Translations under genes and position numbers: made by a program | Notes under the pieces: model-generated | The model's database searches: none | The model's input: only the letters and a program-made list of their open reading frames with translations | Told to the model about the DNA's origin: nothing | Source of the DNA: Acidobacteria bacterium Mor1 | GTDB taxonomy: Bacteria; Acidobacteriota; Polarisedimenticolia; Polarisedimenticolales; Polarisedimenticolaceae | Assembly: GCA_001664505.1 (NCBI GenBank) | Contig: CP011806.1 | Coordinates: 448,609 to 512,608, forward strand | Direction of reading: 5' to 3' | DNA: 64,000 nucleotides | In this document: positions 56,288 to 64,000 of the stretch, in pieces | How positions within the stretch are numbered: position 1 is the stretch's first letter | Layout: each line of letters starts with the position of its first letter

Positions 56288-58480
56288 ATGAGGCGCACCG
56301 CCTTACGTGTTTCCATGACCACCATCCTGGCGCTTGCGTTGGGGTTTGCCGGGCCGGCGGTTCTCGCCGAAACGGAGTATTCGCCGATCGACAACGACGA
56401 TCAGCCCGGCGGCCTGCGGCTCAATCCGCTGGTCGAGATCGACGACAGTCGTGAAGCGATCGAGGCCAAGATCCTCTCGGGCCGCAGCGCCGCGGCGGCG
56501 TCGACGGCCAAGGCCGAGAACCTGTTCGCGACCGCGCAGCAGCAGGAGAAGGAGGGGGACCACGACCTCGCCATGGCCTCGCTGCAGCAGCTGTTTGCGA
56601 TGGACCTGCCCGAGAGCGGGTTCGTCGATGCGCTGATGGTCGATGCGTACCTGCTGATGGGCCGGCTCTACGAGGCCGGCGAAGAGGGGATCCGCTACAA
56701 GGCCGCCAGCTTCTACATCGGCGCCCTCAACCACATGGGGCCGGGGCTCGAGAGCCTGATCGAGAGCACCGCCAACCGCGCCGCCGAGTTGCTGGCGACC
56801 CGGGGAGAAGAGGTCGCAGCGTCGGATCTGCGGGTCTACGCCATCGAGCAGACCGGCGACGTGCCGGCTCAGGACTTCGGTCCGAAGCTCGATAGCGATG
56901 CCCCTCAGACCGAGGATGCCGGAGACGATACCTGCGACGCCGCGGTGCCCGTGTCGCTGCCCAGCAGCGAGATCATGAGCGTCGCCTTCGCCGGAGACAA
57001 GAACTGGCGCAGCTTTACCCTGAGCGGCAACCAGACGGTCCGCATCGAGACCCTCTCGTCGGATACCTTCGGCGACGACACTACCCTGAACCTCTACGGG
57101 GGTTGCGACGGCTCCAGTCCGACCGACTTCATCGAGTTCGACGATGACGACGGCCCCGGCCTGCTCTCGCTGATCGAGTCCGAGTGTCTGGCCGCCGGCA
57201 CGTACTACGTCGAGGTCGGTGGGTTCTCGACCCGGACTCCCGACGACTTCGAGCTGGCCATCACCGAGACCGGGGATTGCATCATTCCGGAGCCCGACGC
57301 CTTCGAGCCTGACGACGAGATCACCCAGGCCCAGCGCCTGTTCCTCGGCAGCACCGGCCCCAACAAGTTCGAGAAGGTCCAGAGCCACTCGATCTTCCCC
57401 CGGGGCGATATGGACTTCTCGTACTTCGACGTCTACGCCGGTCCGACGATCAAGGGCCGCCTGATCCGGGTCCAGACCGGTTCGATCAACCCTGACAGCG
57501 GCATCGGCAACCCGGACACCGAGATCGGCCTCTACCACGAGGCGGGGGTGCTGATCGCCGTCAACGACGACGCGGGACCGGGCAACCTCGGCTCCGAGCT
57601 CGAGATCTGCCTGCCGAAGAACCGTTACTTCGTCGGCGCCATGGCCAACTCATCCAACGACACCTTCGTCTACGAGACCGGAGCGTACCTGCTGGCCAAG
57701 TGCGCCGCCGAGTACGAGCCCAACAACAACTTCGCCCAGGCGACCGCGTTGCTCGAGGGTGAGATCAAGGCCGGCGTGCATCTCAGCGTGGGCGGCAACG
57801 ACGAGGACGACTTCTACGTCCTGACCGTCGACGAAGCCCGTCAGCTCGAGATCGAGACCGACGGCTACGACACCTTCGACGTCGACACCGTGCTCGAACT
57901 GTACGACGCTGCGGGCAACCTGCTGGACAGCGATGACGATGGCGGCGAGGGCTTCCTCTCGCGCATCGAGTTCACCGTCGGTGCCGGCACCTACTACGTC
58001 AACGTGACCAACTCCTCCTTCGATTCCGGCGACTCCTGGCCCTACACCGTGGTGTTCAACACCTCGGAGCCGGGCCTGGTCGAGATCGAGCCCAACGACG
58101 ACTGCGCCTCGGCGCAGCCGGTGATGCTCGGCGACAGCGTCGATGCCGGCATCAGCTTCGTGGGTGACCGGGACAACTTCCGCCTGTCGGTGCCGGCGGG
58201 CCGCTTCGTGCAGATCGACACCAACGGTTCCTCCGGGGACACGGTGCTGCAGATCAGCGATTCCACCGGTGCGATGGTGATCGGTTGCGACGACGACGGT
58301 GGTCCGGGCCTGTTCTCCGAATGGAGCTGCTGCCTGGAGGCCGGCGACTACTGCGTCACCGTCCGCGACTTCGGCGACAACGGAACGGTCAACTACTCGA
58401 TCAACTTCCGTGACATGGGTGAGTGCGATCCGACAGATCCGCTGGATTGCCCGGTCAACGGACTGGGCTGCCCCTTCTAG
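56288..58480 (+). CDS. Exported protein with four PPC-type beta-domain repeats
   Basis: 730 residues from ATG 56288, with GAGGGG 6-7 nt upstream. A signal peptide (1-27, ending VLA) is followed by a helical region (about 45-190) with a TPR-like look. Four bacterial pre-peptidase C-terminal-like domains follow, beginning near 215, 335, 475 and 595. They are recognised by repeated EPNDD/EPDDE openings, LYDAAGNLLDSDDDGG-type Asp turns and AGTYYVxV endings. No peptidase domain accompanies them. The C-terminus is Cys/Pro-rich. It is likely secreted or on the cell surface; the function is unknown. A strong hairpin follows the stop. Confidence 0.82.
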   Translation: MRRTALRVSMTTILALALGFAGPAVLAETEYSPIDNDDQPGGLRLNPLVEIDDSREAIEAKILSGRSAAAASTAKAENLFATAQQQEKEGDHDLAMASLQQLFAMDLPESGFVDALMVDAYLLMGRLYEAGEEGIRYKAASFYIGALNHMGPGLESLIESTANRAAELLATRGEEVAASDLRVYAIEQTGDVPAQDFGPKLDSDAPQTEDAGDDTCDAAVPVSLPSSEIMSVAFAGDKNWRSFTLSGNQTVRIETLSSDTFGDDTTLNLYGGCDGSSPTDFIEFDDDDGPGLLSLIESECLAAGTYYVEVGGFSTRTPDDFELAITETGDCIIPEPDAFEPDDEITQAQRLFLGSTGPNKFEKVQSHSIFPRGDMDFSYFDVYAGPTIKGRLIRVQTGSINPDSGIGNPDTEIGLYHEAGVLIAVNDDAGPGNLGSELEICLPKNRYFVGAMANSSNDTFVYETGAYLLAKCAAEYEPNNNFAQATALLEGEIKAGVHLSVGGNDEDDFYVLTVDEARQLEIETDGYDTFDVDTVLELYDAAGNLLDSDDDGGEGFLSRIEFTVGAGTYYVNVTNSSFDSGDSWPYTVVFNTSEPGLVEIEPNDDCASAQPVMLGDSVDAGISFVGDRDNFRLSVPAGRFVQIDTNGSSGDTVLQISDSTGAMVIGCDDDGGPGLFSEWSCCLEAGDYCVTVRDFGDNGTVNYSINFRDMGECDPTDPLDCPVNGLGCPF

Positions 58481-58491
58481 GAACCCAGCAA

Positions 58492-58535
58492 CCCGGAGGC
58501 TGCCGGTTCGCTCCGGCGGCCTCCGGGCCTTTCGG
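58492..58535 (+). terminator. Strong hairpin after the PPC-repeat gene, probable terminator
   Basis: A 15-bp stem (58492-58506 with 58513-58527, one G-T pair) and a 6-nt loop, followed by a weak T-containing tail (CCTTTCGG). The tail is poor, so some read-through into the beta-helix gene is possible. Confidence 0.6.
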
Positions 58536-58553
58536 CCTCCTCGAGGTGCAGCG

Positions 58554-60224
58554 ATGAGACGACCCCGAAAGAGCCTCCTGAGAGCCGCCGCAGGCGTGCT
58601 CGCCGGTTGCCTGGTGTTGCCGGCCGCCGCGGCGACGATCTACGTCGACGTGGCCAACCAGACCGGGTTCGAGAACGGCAGCGATATCCTGCCCTACAAC
58701 ACCATCCAGGAAGGGGTGGACAACGCCCAACCGGGTGATCTTGTGATGGTGGCCGCCGGGACCTACGCCGAGAACGTGGTAATGCGGGAGGGCATCGACG
58801 TCCAGGGTGCCGGCCCCGGCGTGACGATTATCGACGGAACCGGGATCGAAGCATCGGTGGTGACCTTCGACACCCTGCTCCCCGGACCGACGCTTTCCGG
58901 GTTCACGATCACCGGCGGCCAGGGGGATGTGGTCGGAGATGTCGCAGGGGTGGAGATCATCGTCGGCGGAGGGATCCGGATACGGAACTCCTCGCCGACC
59001 ATCACCCGCAACCTGATCACCGGGAACCTGATCGAGGAGGGCTACGCCCGTGGCGGCGGGATCTACGTCTACACCATCGGCGAGGCTCCCAAGATCAGCG
59101 AGAACGTGATCTCGGGGAACCTGGCGGTTTCCGGCGAATTGACCGACCAGGGAGAAGGGGGTGCGATCTACGTCAAGAGCAAGAATTCCGACGCGCTGAT
59201 CCTGGACAACCTGATCGAGAACAACGAGGCGGTGGACGGCGGCGGGATCTACGTGGAGAACTCGGCGACGTCGGGCGTGCTTATCGAGCGCAACCGGATC
59301 CGCCTGAACGTCGCCGCCGACGGCGGGGGAGTGTTCGCCACCGGGACCGACGATTCCTTCGCCCAGATCCGCAACAACCTGGTCGAGAGCAACGGCACCA
59401 CCGCCGGCGCCGGGCGGGGTGGCGGCTTCTGGCTCGAGGCCCAGGACCAGGCGGGCTTCAGCGTGTTTCATAACACCCTGGTCGAAAACGAGGTCAGCGG
59501 CGGGCAGGGCGGCGCCCTGTGGCTCGATGACCGCACCTCGTCGGGGACGACCGAGGTGGGCAACAACGTGATCGCCGGGAACAGCGCGATGGATGGGGGA
59601 GGAATCGACCACACCCTGTTCGACGGGGCGATCACCGTTAACGGGCTGTTCGACAATACCGGCGGAGACTTCTTCGACGGCGGAGGAAGCGGCGCCACGC
59701 TGCTGGACAATATCTCCGCGGATCCATTCTTCATCGCACCGGGCGGAGGGAATTTCCGGCTCGGCGCCGGATCGCTCCTGATCGACGCCGCCGACGAGAG
59801 CGCGGCTCCCAGCGAGGATCTCGACGGTTTCCTGCGCCCCTACGACGGCGACGCGGACCTGACCGGGAGCAGCGACATCGGCGCCTACGAGTATCCCGGC
59901 GGCGAGGTGTTCTCCCTGATCGTCGACGGGGACAGCCTGACCTGGCAGCTCGACGGCGAGGCGGACGCCTATCACCTCTACCGCGGATCCCTGGCGGTCC
60001 TGGCCGGGAGCGGCAGCTACATCCAGGATCCGGCGACCGAGCCGCTGGCGGCCCAGTTCTGCGAGCTGAGCGGCGGCGATCTGCCGTTCGCCGATTCCTA
60101 CATCCCGCCGGTCAACGAGGGTGTCTTCTACCTGGTGACCCTGCGAGTAGGCGGCTGGGAAGGACCTCTCGGCATCGACTCCGGCGGCGGCATTCGGCCG
60201 GGCGGGGTGGATTGCACGCCCTAG
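58554..60224 (+). CDS. Exported right-handed parallel beta-helix protein
   Basis: 556 residues from ATG 58554 with CGAGGTG upstream. A signal peptide (about 1-28) is followed directly by TIYVDVANQTG and YNTIQEGVDNAQPGDLVMVAAG, the start of many right-handed beta-helix (pectate-lyase-fold) proteins. Rungs continue to about 440 with repeated N-x-I/V-x-x-N patterns (ITRNLITGN, ISENVISGN, LLDNISADP). No clear lyase catalytic residues were identified. The last about 100 residues form a separate FN3-like tail ending GPLGIDSGG. That tail resembles the one on the cytochrome at 61.9 kb. Confidence 0.85.
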   Translation: MRRPRKSLLRAAAGVLAGCLVLPAAAATIYVDVANQTGFENGSDILPYNTIQEGVDNAQPGDLVMVAAGTYAENVVMREGIDVQGAGPGVTIIDGTGIEASVVTFDTLLPGPTLSGFTITGGQGDVVGDVAGVEIIVGGGIRIRNSSPTITRNLITGNLIEEGYARGGGIYVYTIGEAPKISENVISGNLAVSGELTDQGEGGAIYVKSKNSDALILDNLIENNEAVDGGGIYVENSATSGVLIERNRIRLNVAADGGGVFATGTDDSFAQIRNNLVESNGTTAGAGRGGGFWLEAQDQAGFSVFHNTLVENEVSGGQGGALWLDDRTSSGTTEVGNNVIAGNSAMDGGGIDHTLFDGAITVNGLFDNTGGDFFDGGGSGATLLDNISADPFFIAPGGGNFRLGAGSLLIDAADESAAPSEDLDGFLRPYDGDADLTGSSDIGAYEYPGGEVFSLIVDGDSLTWQLDGEADAYHLYRGSLAVLAGSGSYIQDPATEPLAAQFCELSGGDLPFADSYIPPVNEGVFYLVTLRVGGWEGPLGIDSGGGIRPGGVDCTP

Positions 60225-60265
60225 GCCCGCTTCGGGGGCGGGATCCAGCTGGATCGGGAAAGAGG

Positions 60266-61822
60266 CTACTCCGACGATCGGGATCCGGTATCGCCCCGTG
60301 CGAGATCGGCCTCGATCGCCCTGATGGTTCGTCTTGCGCGGCGCGACCGATCCGAGTCCCCAACGGCAAGAGCGCGAAGGCGCGGAAGTGCGGGCTCAGC
60401 CCGTGCGCCCGCGTCATGGAGGATGTTCATCGCGGATTCTTGCCGGTCGTCACGGTCCAGGAGCGAGACCAACTCCGCGATTGCCGCCTCGTTCTCCAGG
60501 GCTCTCAGGAATTCCATCGCGGCGTACCGTTCCGTGGATGAACCGGAGTCCTGCCAGGTCCGATACCAGGTCCAGCCGCTTCCTGGTTCGATCCGTTCGA
60601 TTGCCGCCGCGATGTTTCTGCGCACGGTCCAGTCCGGATCGTCCATCGCGGTATTCAGGCGGTCAAGGACGGCTCCCCCCTCGCTCCCGAGGTAGAGCAA
60701 TCCGAAAGAAGCTGCTTCGCGTAGTTTCTCGTCGGTGGAGCGAAGCAGTTCGCTCAGGGGCAGGGCGGCGTCGGGGCCGGCGTACCCGAGGGTCCATGCA
60801 GCGAAGGGGATCTCCCCGGCAGCGTGTTGTTGCCTGGCCAACTCGAACAGCATCGGGACCCACTCGGGTGGTGTCTGTTTCAAGTCAAGCAACGCTCTGA
60901 CGGCGTGCCCTTTGTCGAGCAGTGTGCCGTTGCCAAGGATCTCTCCGAGCAAGTCGTGCGCATCGGCAGGCCGCGGGTGCTTGCTGGCCCAGAGTCGCAG
61001 CAGGTATCTCTTGTCCTCGGCTCCGTGGATCGCGTCGCGCAACAAATCCAGCAGGCCAGGCGATGGCCGGCCTCCTCCCAGTATGCCGAGGGCACGCTGG
61101 GCGACGCGCGAGTCCGGTCCGAAGTAAGCGGCGCGAAGGTAGGGCAGTGCTGCTGCGATATCGCCGTCGAGAGTCTCGTCGAGCAGTTCGAGAATAGTCA
61201 GCAACTCCGCGGTGGAGCGCTCAGTTTCAGAGGTCTGAACGAGTCTCAACAACTCGTCGGGCGCCAGGTCTCCTGCGGAGAGCTGCCCCCAGGCCAGAAG
61301 CCGAGCGGCTCCGTCCGCTGAGCGGCGGACTGTGTCCACATTCTCCGCAGTTGTCGGGGCTTCGTGGCCTCCGGGTCTGGAGCGATCGACAGGCGCCGAG
61401 GGGAGATCCGGGATTGCCGCGTCGTGGGATTCCAACTCTCGCACGCTGCAGCGGCCGACGATCCAGGCTTCATTGGAGGTGTCATAGACCGTGAAGAGAT
61501 AGGCTTGGTGCAGGGTCAGTTGCGGCGCCTCGGAGACCGACAGGTTTCCCAGTACGGTAGCCTGTTCCCGTCGAAGGGCTCCCTTCCAGGCGCGGTGGAT
61601 ACGGACGGTCCAATGACCGATGGTATGGCCCCAGTCATTTTCGGTTTCTCGATAGGACTCCGGGGTTCCGACGAATACGGCATCGTTCGCCGCAAGCGTC
61701 ATCGCCGGCGGCTCTTCCCAGCAGATCGACGCGCGTGCCTGCGGGATATGGAGGAGGATGCAGAGGCAGAGGCCTACCAAGGCCGGACGGTGTAGTGCCG
61801 AAACGCTGGCGGAAGACCTCAA
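60266..61822 (-). CDS. Exported HEAT-repeat protein
   Basis: 518 residues. The start is TTG at 61820-61822 with GGGAG 8 nt upstream. A signal peptide (about 1-32, ending ARA) leads to a first domain with FVGTPESYRETEN and a Cys pair (C34, C124). It resembles a TIMP/netrin-like extracellular module common before HEAT arrays. From about residue 165 the chain is alpha-helical with HEAT units (ALPYLRAAYFGPDSRVAQRAL, DEKLREAASFGLLYLG, DPDWTVRRNIAAAIERI). It has no enzyme motif. It is convergent with the beta-helix gene. Confidence 0.78.
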   Translation of the reverse strand: MRSSASVSALHRPALVGLCLCILLHIPQARASICWEEPPAMTLAANDAVFVGTPESYRETENDWGHTIGHWTVRIHRAWKGALRREQATVLGNLSVSEAPQLTLHQAYLFTVYDTSNEAWIVGRCSVRELESHDAAIPDLPSAPVDRSRPGGHEAPTTAENVDTVRRSADGAARLLAWGQLSAGDLAPDELLRLVQTSETERSTAELLTILELLDETLDGDIAAALPYLRAAYFGPDSRVAQRALGILGGGRPSPGLLDLLRDAIHGAEDKRYLLRLWASKHPRPADAHDLLGEILGNGTLLDKGHAVRALLDLKQTPPEWVPMLFELARQQHAAGEIPFAAWTLGYAGPDAALPLSELLRSTDEKLREAASFGLLYLGSEGGAVLDRLNTAMDDPDWTVRRNIAAAIERIEPGSGWTWYRTWQDSGSSTERYAAMEFLRALENEAAIAELVSLLDRDDRQESAMNILHDAGARAEPALPRLRALAVGDSDRSRRARRTIRAIEADLARGDTGSRSSE

Positions 61823-61863
61823 TGCTCAACTCCCTGCTGCAACCAGGGTACACCGGCTCCCAC

Positions 61864-61890
61864 AAAAAAGGGCCCGCACAAGGCGGGCCC
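61864..61890 (-). terminator. Intrinsic terminator after the diheme cytochrome gene
   Basis: On the minus strand a GGGCCCGC / GCGGGCCC stem with a 5-nt loop is followed by six T's. It lies 25 nt beyond the stop of the cytochrome gene. Confidence 0.92.
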
Positions 61891-61915
61891 TCCGATAGGT
61901 TGACTGACTCGGGTA

Positions 61916-64000
61916 CTACGGGCAGTTCGGCCCGTCGATCGCCTCGCGGCCCACGCCCCAGGTGCTGGGCCCGCAGGCGTTGCGGCTACGCACCAGGTAG
62001 TAGTTGGCCTCGCCGACCAGCGGATCGGGCTGGGTGTCGGTGAAGCTCTCGGTCAGCACGTTGGTCGCCAGGCAGTCGGTGGCCGCCTGGATCCCGTTGG
62101 CCTTCAGGTCGCTGAGGTCGCCACCCGAAAGCTCGTAGGTGATCAGGTCGGCGTTGGGGTCGATGGTCGCGTCCCAGGAGATCTGGGTCCGGGTGTCGAA
62201 GCGGAGGCCGCGGGCCTCGGCCGCGAACAGGTTGTCCGGATCCGCCGGTGCGCAATCCTGACCGTCGAGGGTGTCGTCGTTGTCCCGGTCACCGCCCAGA
62301 CGGCGGCCGTTGTCCCGGGGCGCACACATGAAGGTGATCGGCGCCGTCGCCTCTTCACGCAACTGGGTGGTGCTCAGCCGCGGTTGGCCGAGGATGTCGG
62401 TGCGCCACAGCCCGCCCGAGAGGCGGAAGCGGCGGACGCCGCCGTCGTGGATCGTGGCCGCGGTCAGCTCGCAGTGCCGGTTGCGGTCGTCGATGTCCGC
62501 GATCGGAATCAGCGTGGCGAGCAGCGCCTCTTCGTCGGCGGTTCCGGTCGGCGGCGTGCCCTGGGGCACGGTCAGCGACTGACCCACCGAAGGCTTGTGC
62601 TCGGTCGGGAAGTAGTTCTGGAACGCAGCGATGTCCCGGGCGTCCTGGGGCAGCGCCGAGTCGAAGCCGAACTTACGGCCGGCGAGGAAGGTCAGCATGT
62701 TCGGCACCGAGCCGTCGTGGATCAGGCCGAAGCCGGTCTTGGCGTCGGTCGGGTTGGCCGTGTCGCCGAAGATCGGGCCGCTCTTCTCGTAGATGTTCCG
62801 CAGGTGCGGAATCAGCAGGTCGTTGTGGTTCGAGGTGAAGTCGGCGTCGTTGCCGTTGAACATGCCCGAGGCCTCGGGAGCGGTGGGCTCCATCGGCTGC
62901 ACGCCGCCCATGGTTCCGTCGGCAGTCCCGAAGGAAGAGAGGGCGTGGCAGCCCGCGCAGGGCGCGGTGCCGCGGATCGGCATGTTGAGGAACAGGTCCT
63001 CACCCCGGGCCGGGTTACCGGAGTAGTTCTCGTGAGGGAAGAACACCAGCTCGTCGGGCAGGGTATCGTCGACGTTGCGGTAGGGGTTCGGCGGGAAGTT
63101 GATGCCCAGGGCGAACTCCCGGAACAGCGTCATGTCCTCGTCGGTGAAACCCTTGTGGCCGCCGAGGTCAGCGGTACCGAGCAGGCCGATGAAGGCGCTG
63201 TTGAAGTCGACGAAGGTCGGCTTGTCGCCGCGCCAGTGCAGCGGCTCCATCATGCCCCGCAGGGTCTGGGTCTGCATCGGGCCCTTCTGGGGGTCGAAGC
63301 CGCTCTTGGAGGCGCAGATGGCCGGGTCGCAGTCGACGGGGCCGTCAGGCGTCTGGGTCACGAAGCGGATGTTGTCGTTGGGGGTCGAGTACCCGATGAA
63401 GTCCTCGGCGGGGGTCCCGATATCCCAGGCGTTCATGTCCGTGTCGCCGAAGGGGTGGCAGCTGCCGCAGGCGGCGTCGCCGTGACCCGAACTGATGATG
63501 CCGTCGTACAGCAGGCGACGGCCGTCCTTGATGAAGTCCGAGCTGGGATCGTGCATCTGCACGTGGCCCATCACCGAGTTGTCGGTGGTGTCGACCAGCG
63601 CGATGTTGTTCTCGAAGCGGTTCAACACGTAGAGACGGTTCTGGGACTCGAGCAGCGCGACGCCCGAGGGGCCCTCGCCGGACTCGATCACTTCGGGGTT
63701 GGCGCGGTCGGGTCCGAACAGGCAGTCGGCGGTGGTGCAGTTGCCGTCGAGGACGAAGACCTTGCGCGAGCCGAAGGCGGTCAGGTAGGCGGTCGACCCG
63801 TCGGCGGTGAAGACCAGTTGCCCGGCCTGGTGGATGCTGGCCATCCGTTCGGCCAGGTTGGTCGCCGGGTCGCTGCTGCGATCGATGTGATCGTTGAGGT
63901 CGATCCGGTTCACGCTGGGCGCGGTCAGGTCGACGATGGTCAGCAGGTTGTCGATCACGTGGCCTTCGATGCCGTTGGGGTGCTCGAAGCGGAGCAGGTT
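61916..64000 (-). CDS. Diheme cytochrome c / peroxidase-like protein with beta-propeller, C-terminal part
   Basis: The frame is open to the window edge, so the N-terminus is missing; 694 codons are visible. The first part carries beta-propeller (YVTN/YncE-like) signatures (TADGSTAYLTAFGSRKVFVL, NRLYVLNRFENNIALVD). Two covalent heme motifs follow, CGSCH and CAGCH, in the arrangement of MauG / bacterial cytochrome c peroxidases. Calcium-like Asp-rich turns come next (GDRDNDDTLDGQDC). The last about 110 residues are an FN3-like tail (YYLVRSRNACG...). It is likely periplasmic or extracellular, with a redox role. Confidence 0.88.
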   Translation of the reverse strand, partial: NLLRFEHPNGIEGHVIDNLLTIVDLTAPSVNRIDLNDHIDRSSDPATNLAERMASIHQAGQLVFTADGSTAYLTAFGSRKVFVLDGNCTTADCLFGPDRANPEVIESGEGPSGVALLESQNRLYVLNRFENNIALVDTTDNSVMGHVQMHDPSSDFIKDGRRLLYDGIISSGHGDAACGSCHPFGDTDMNAWDIGTPAEDFIGYSTPNDNIRFVTQTPDGPVDCDPAICASKSGFDPQKGPMQTQTLRGMMEPLHWRGDKPTFVDFNSAFIGLLGTADLGGHKGFTDEDMTLFREFALGINFPPNPYRNVDDTLPDELVFFPHENYSGNPARGEDLFLNMPIRGTAPCAGCHALSSFGTADGTMGGVQPMEPTAPEASGMFNGNDADFTSNHNDLLIPHLRNIYEKSGPIFGDTANPTDAKTGFGLIHDGSVPNMLTFLAGRKFGFDSALPQDARDIAAFQNYFPTEHKPSVGQSLTVPQGTPPTGTADEEALLATLIPIADIDDRNRHCELTAATIHDGGVRRFRLSGGLWRTDILGQPRLSTTQLREEATAPITFMCAPRDNGRRLGGDRDNDDTLDGQDCAPADPDNLFAAEARGLRFDTRTQISWDATIDPNADLITYELSGGDLSDLKANGIQAATDCLATNVLTESFTDTQPDPLVGEANYYLVRSRNACGPSTWGVGREAIDGPNCP

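Overview
The window is a 64 kb piece of a GC-rich (roughly two thirds G+C by eye), gene-dense bacterial chromosome with very short intergenic gaps. It has no insertion sequences, phage genes, integrases or CRISPR. The best guess for the host is a member of the Acidobacteriota or a close relative. This is inference from the class 1B PyrD/PyrK pair, the secretin carrying a C-terminal cohesin domain beside PilM/N/O and pseudopilins, and exported proteins ending in a shared FN3-like tail. No rRNA or other taxonomic marker is present, so this is not proven.

Layout. 1-1.2 kb: the 3' end of smc. 1.2-7 kb, minus strand: an AlkZ/YcaQ-like winged-helix protein, pyrK, pyrD, pyrF, an RNase Z/PhnP-like metallo-beta-lactamase and an exported hypothetical. 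7-11 kb, plus strand: pyrR, pyrB, pyrC, purC. The pyrR leader carries a near-consensus PyrR-binding hairpin directly against the ribosome binding site. 11-18 kb: nagZ (minus), an M23 endopeptidase, a sigma-32-type sigma factor, a 36-codon membrane ORF, and an NtrC-type regulator with its histidine kinase. 18-26 kb: a degenerate gluzincin-like exported protein, a phosphoesterase / membrane protein / retropepsin-like operon, a GT39-like membrane protein with TPRs, and oligoendopeptidase F. 26.5-34 kb: tRNA-Leu(CAA), carD, rqcH, an AglD-type membrane protein, nrdR, hsp20, lon.

34-48 kb is one long co-directional cluster. An ECF sigma factor and a zinc-type anti-sigma factor are followed without a break by a stand-alone secretin N-domain protein, GspF/PilC, GspE/PilB, PilM, PilN, PilO, two tandem PilP-like paralogues, a secretin lipoprotein with a C-terminal cohesin domain, two pseudopilins, an Ig/PKD lipoprotein and a degenerate pseudopilin. 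It looks like a complete hybrid type IV pilus / type II secretion assembly platform, with no retraction ATPase and no prepilin peptidase in view. 48-56 kb: an M16 protease, dut, a WalJ-type hydrolase, purB, purF, purM, purN and radC. 56-64 kb: exported proteins (a PPC-repeat protein, a parallel beta-helix protein, a HEAT-repeat protein and the C-terminal part of a diheme cytochrome).

The genes divide into nucleotide synthesis (UMP and IMP branches, dUTPase), stress and quality control (sigma-32-like factor, Hsp20, Lon, RqcH, CarD, NrdR), and a cell-envelope secretion apparatus beside several likely exported proteins. The observations I rate highest are the PyrR hairpin placed for translational control, the lysine-rich histone-H1-like tail on PyrR, a recurring arrangement in which a -10 box lies 6-9 nt before the start codon with no Shine-Dalgarno (implying leaderless mRNAs), and the ECF-headed secretion cluster with its duplicated PilP-like gene.
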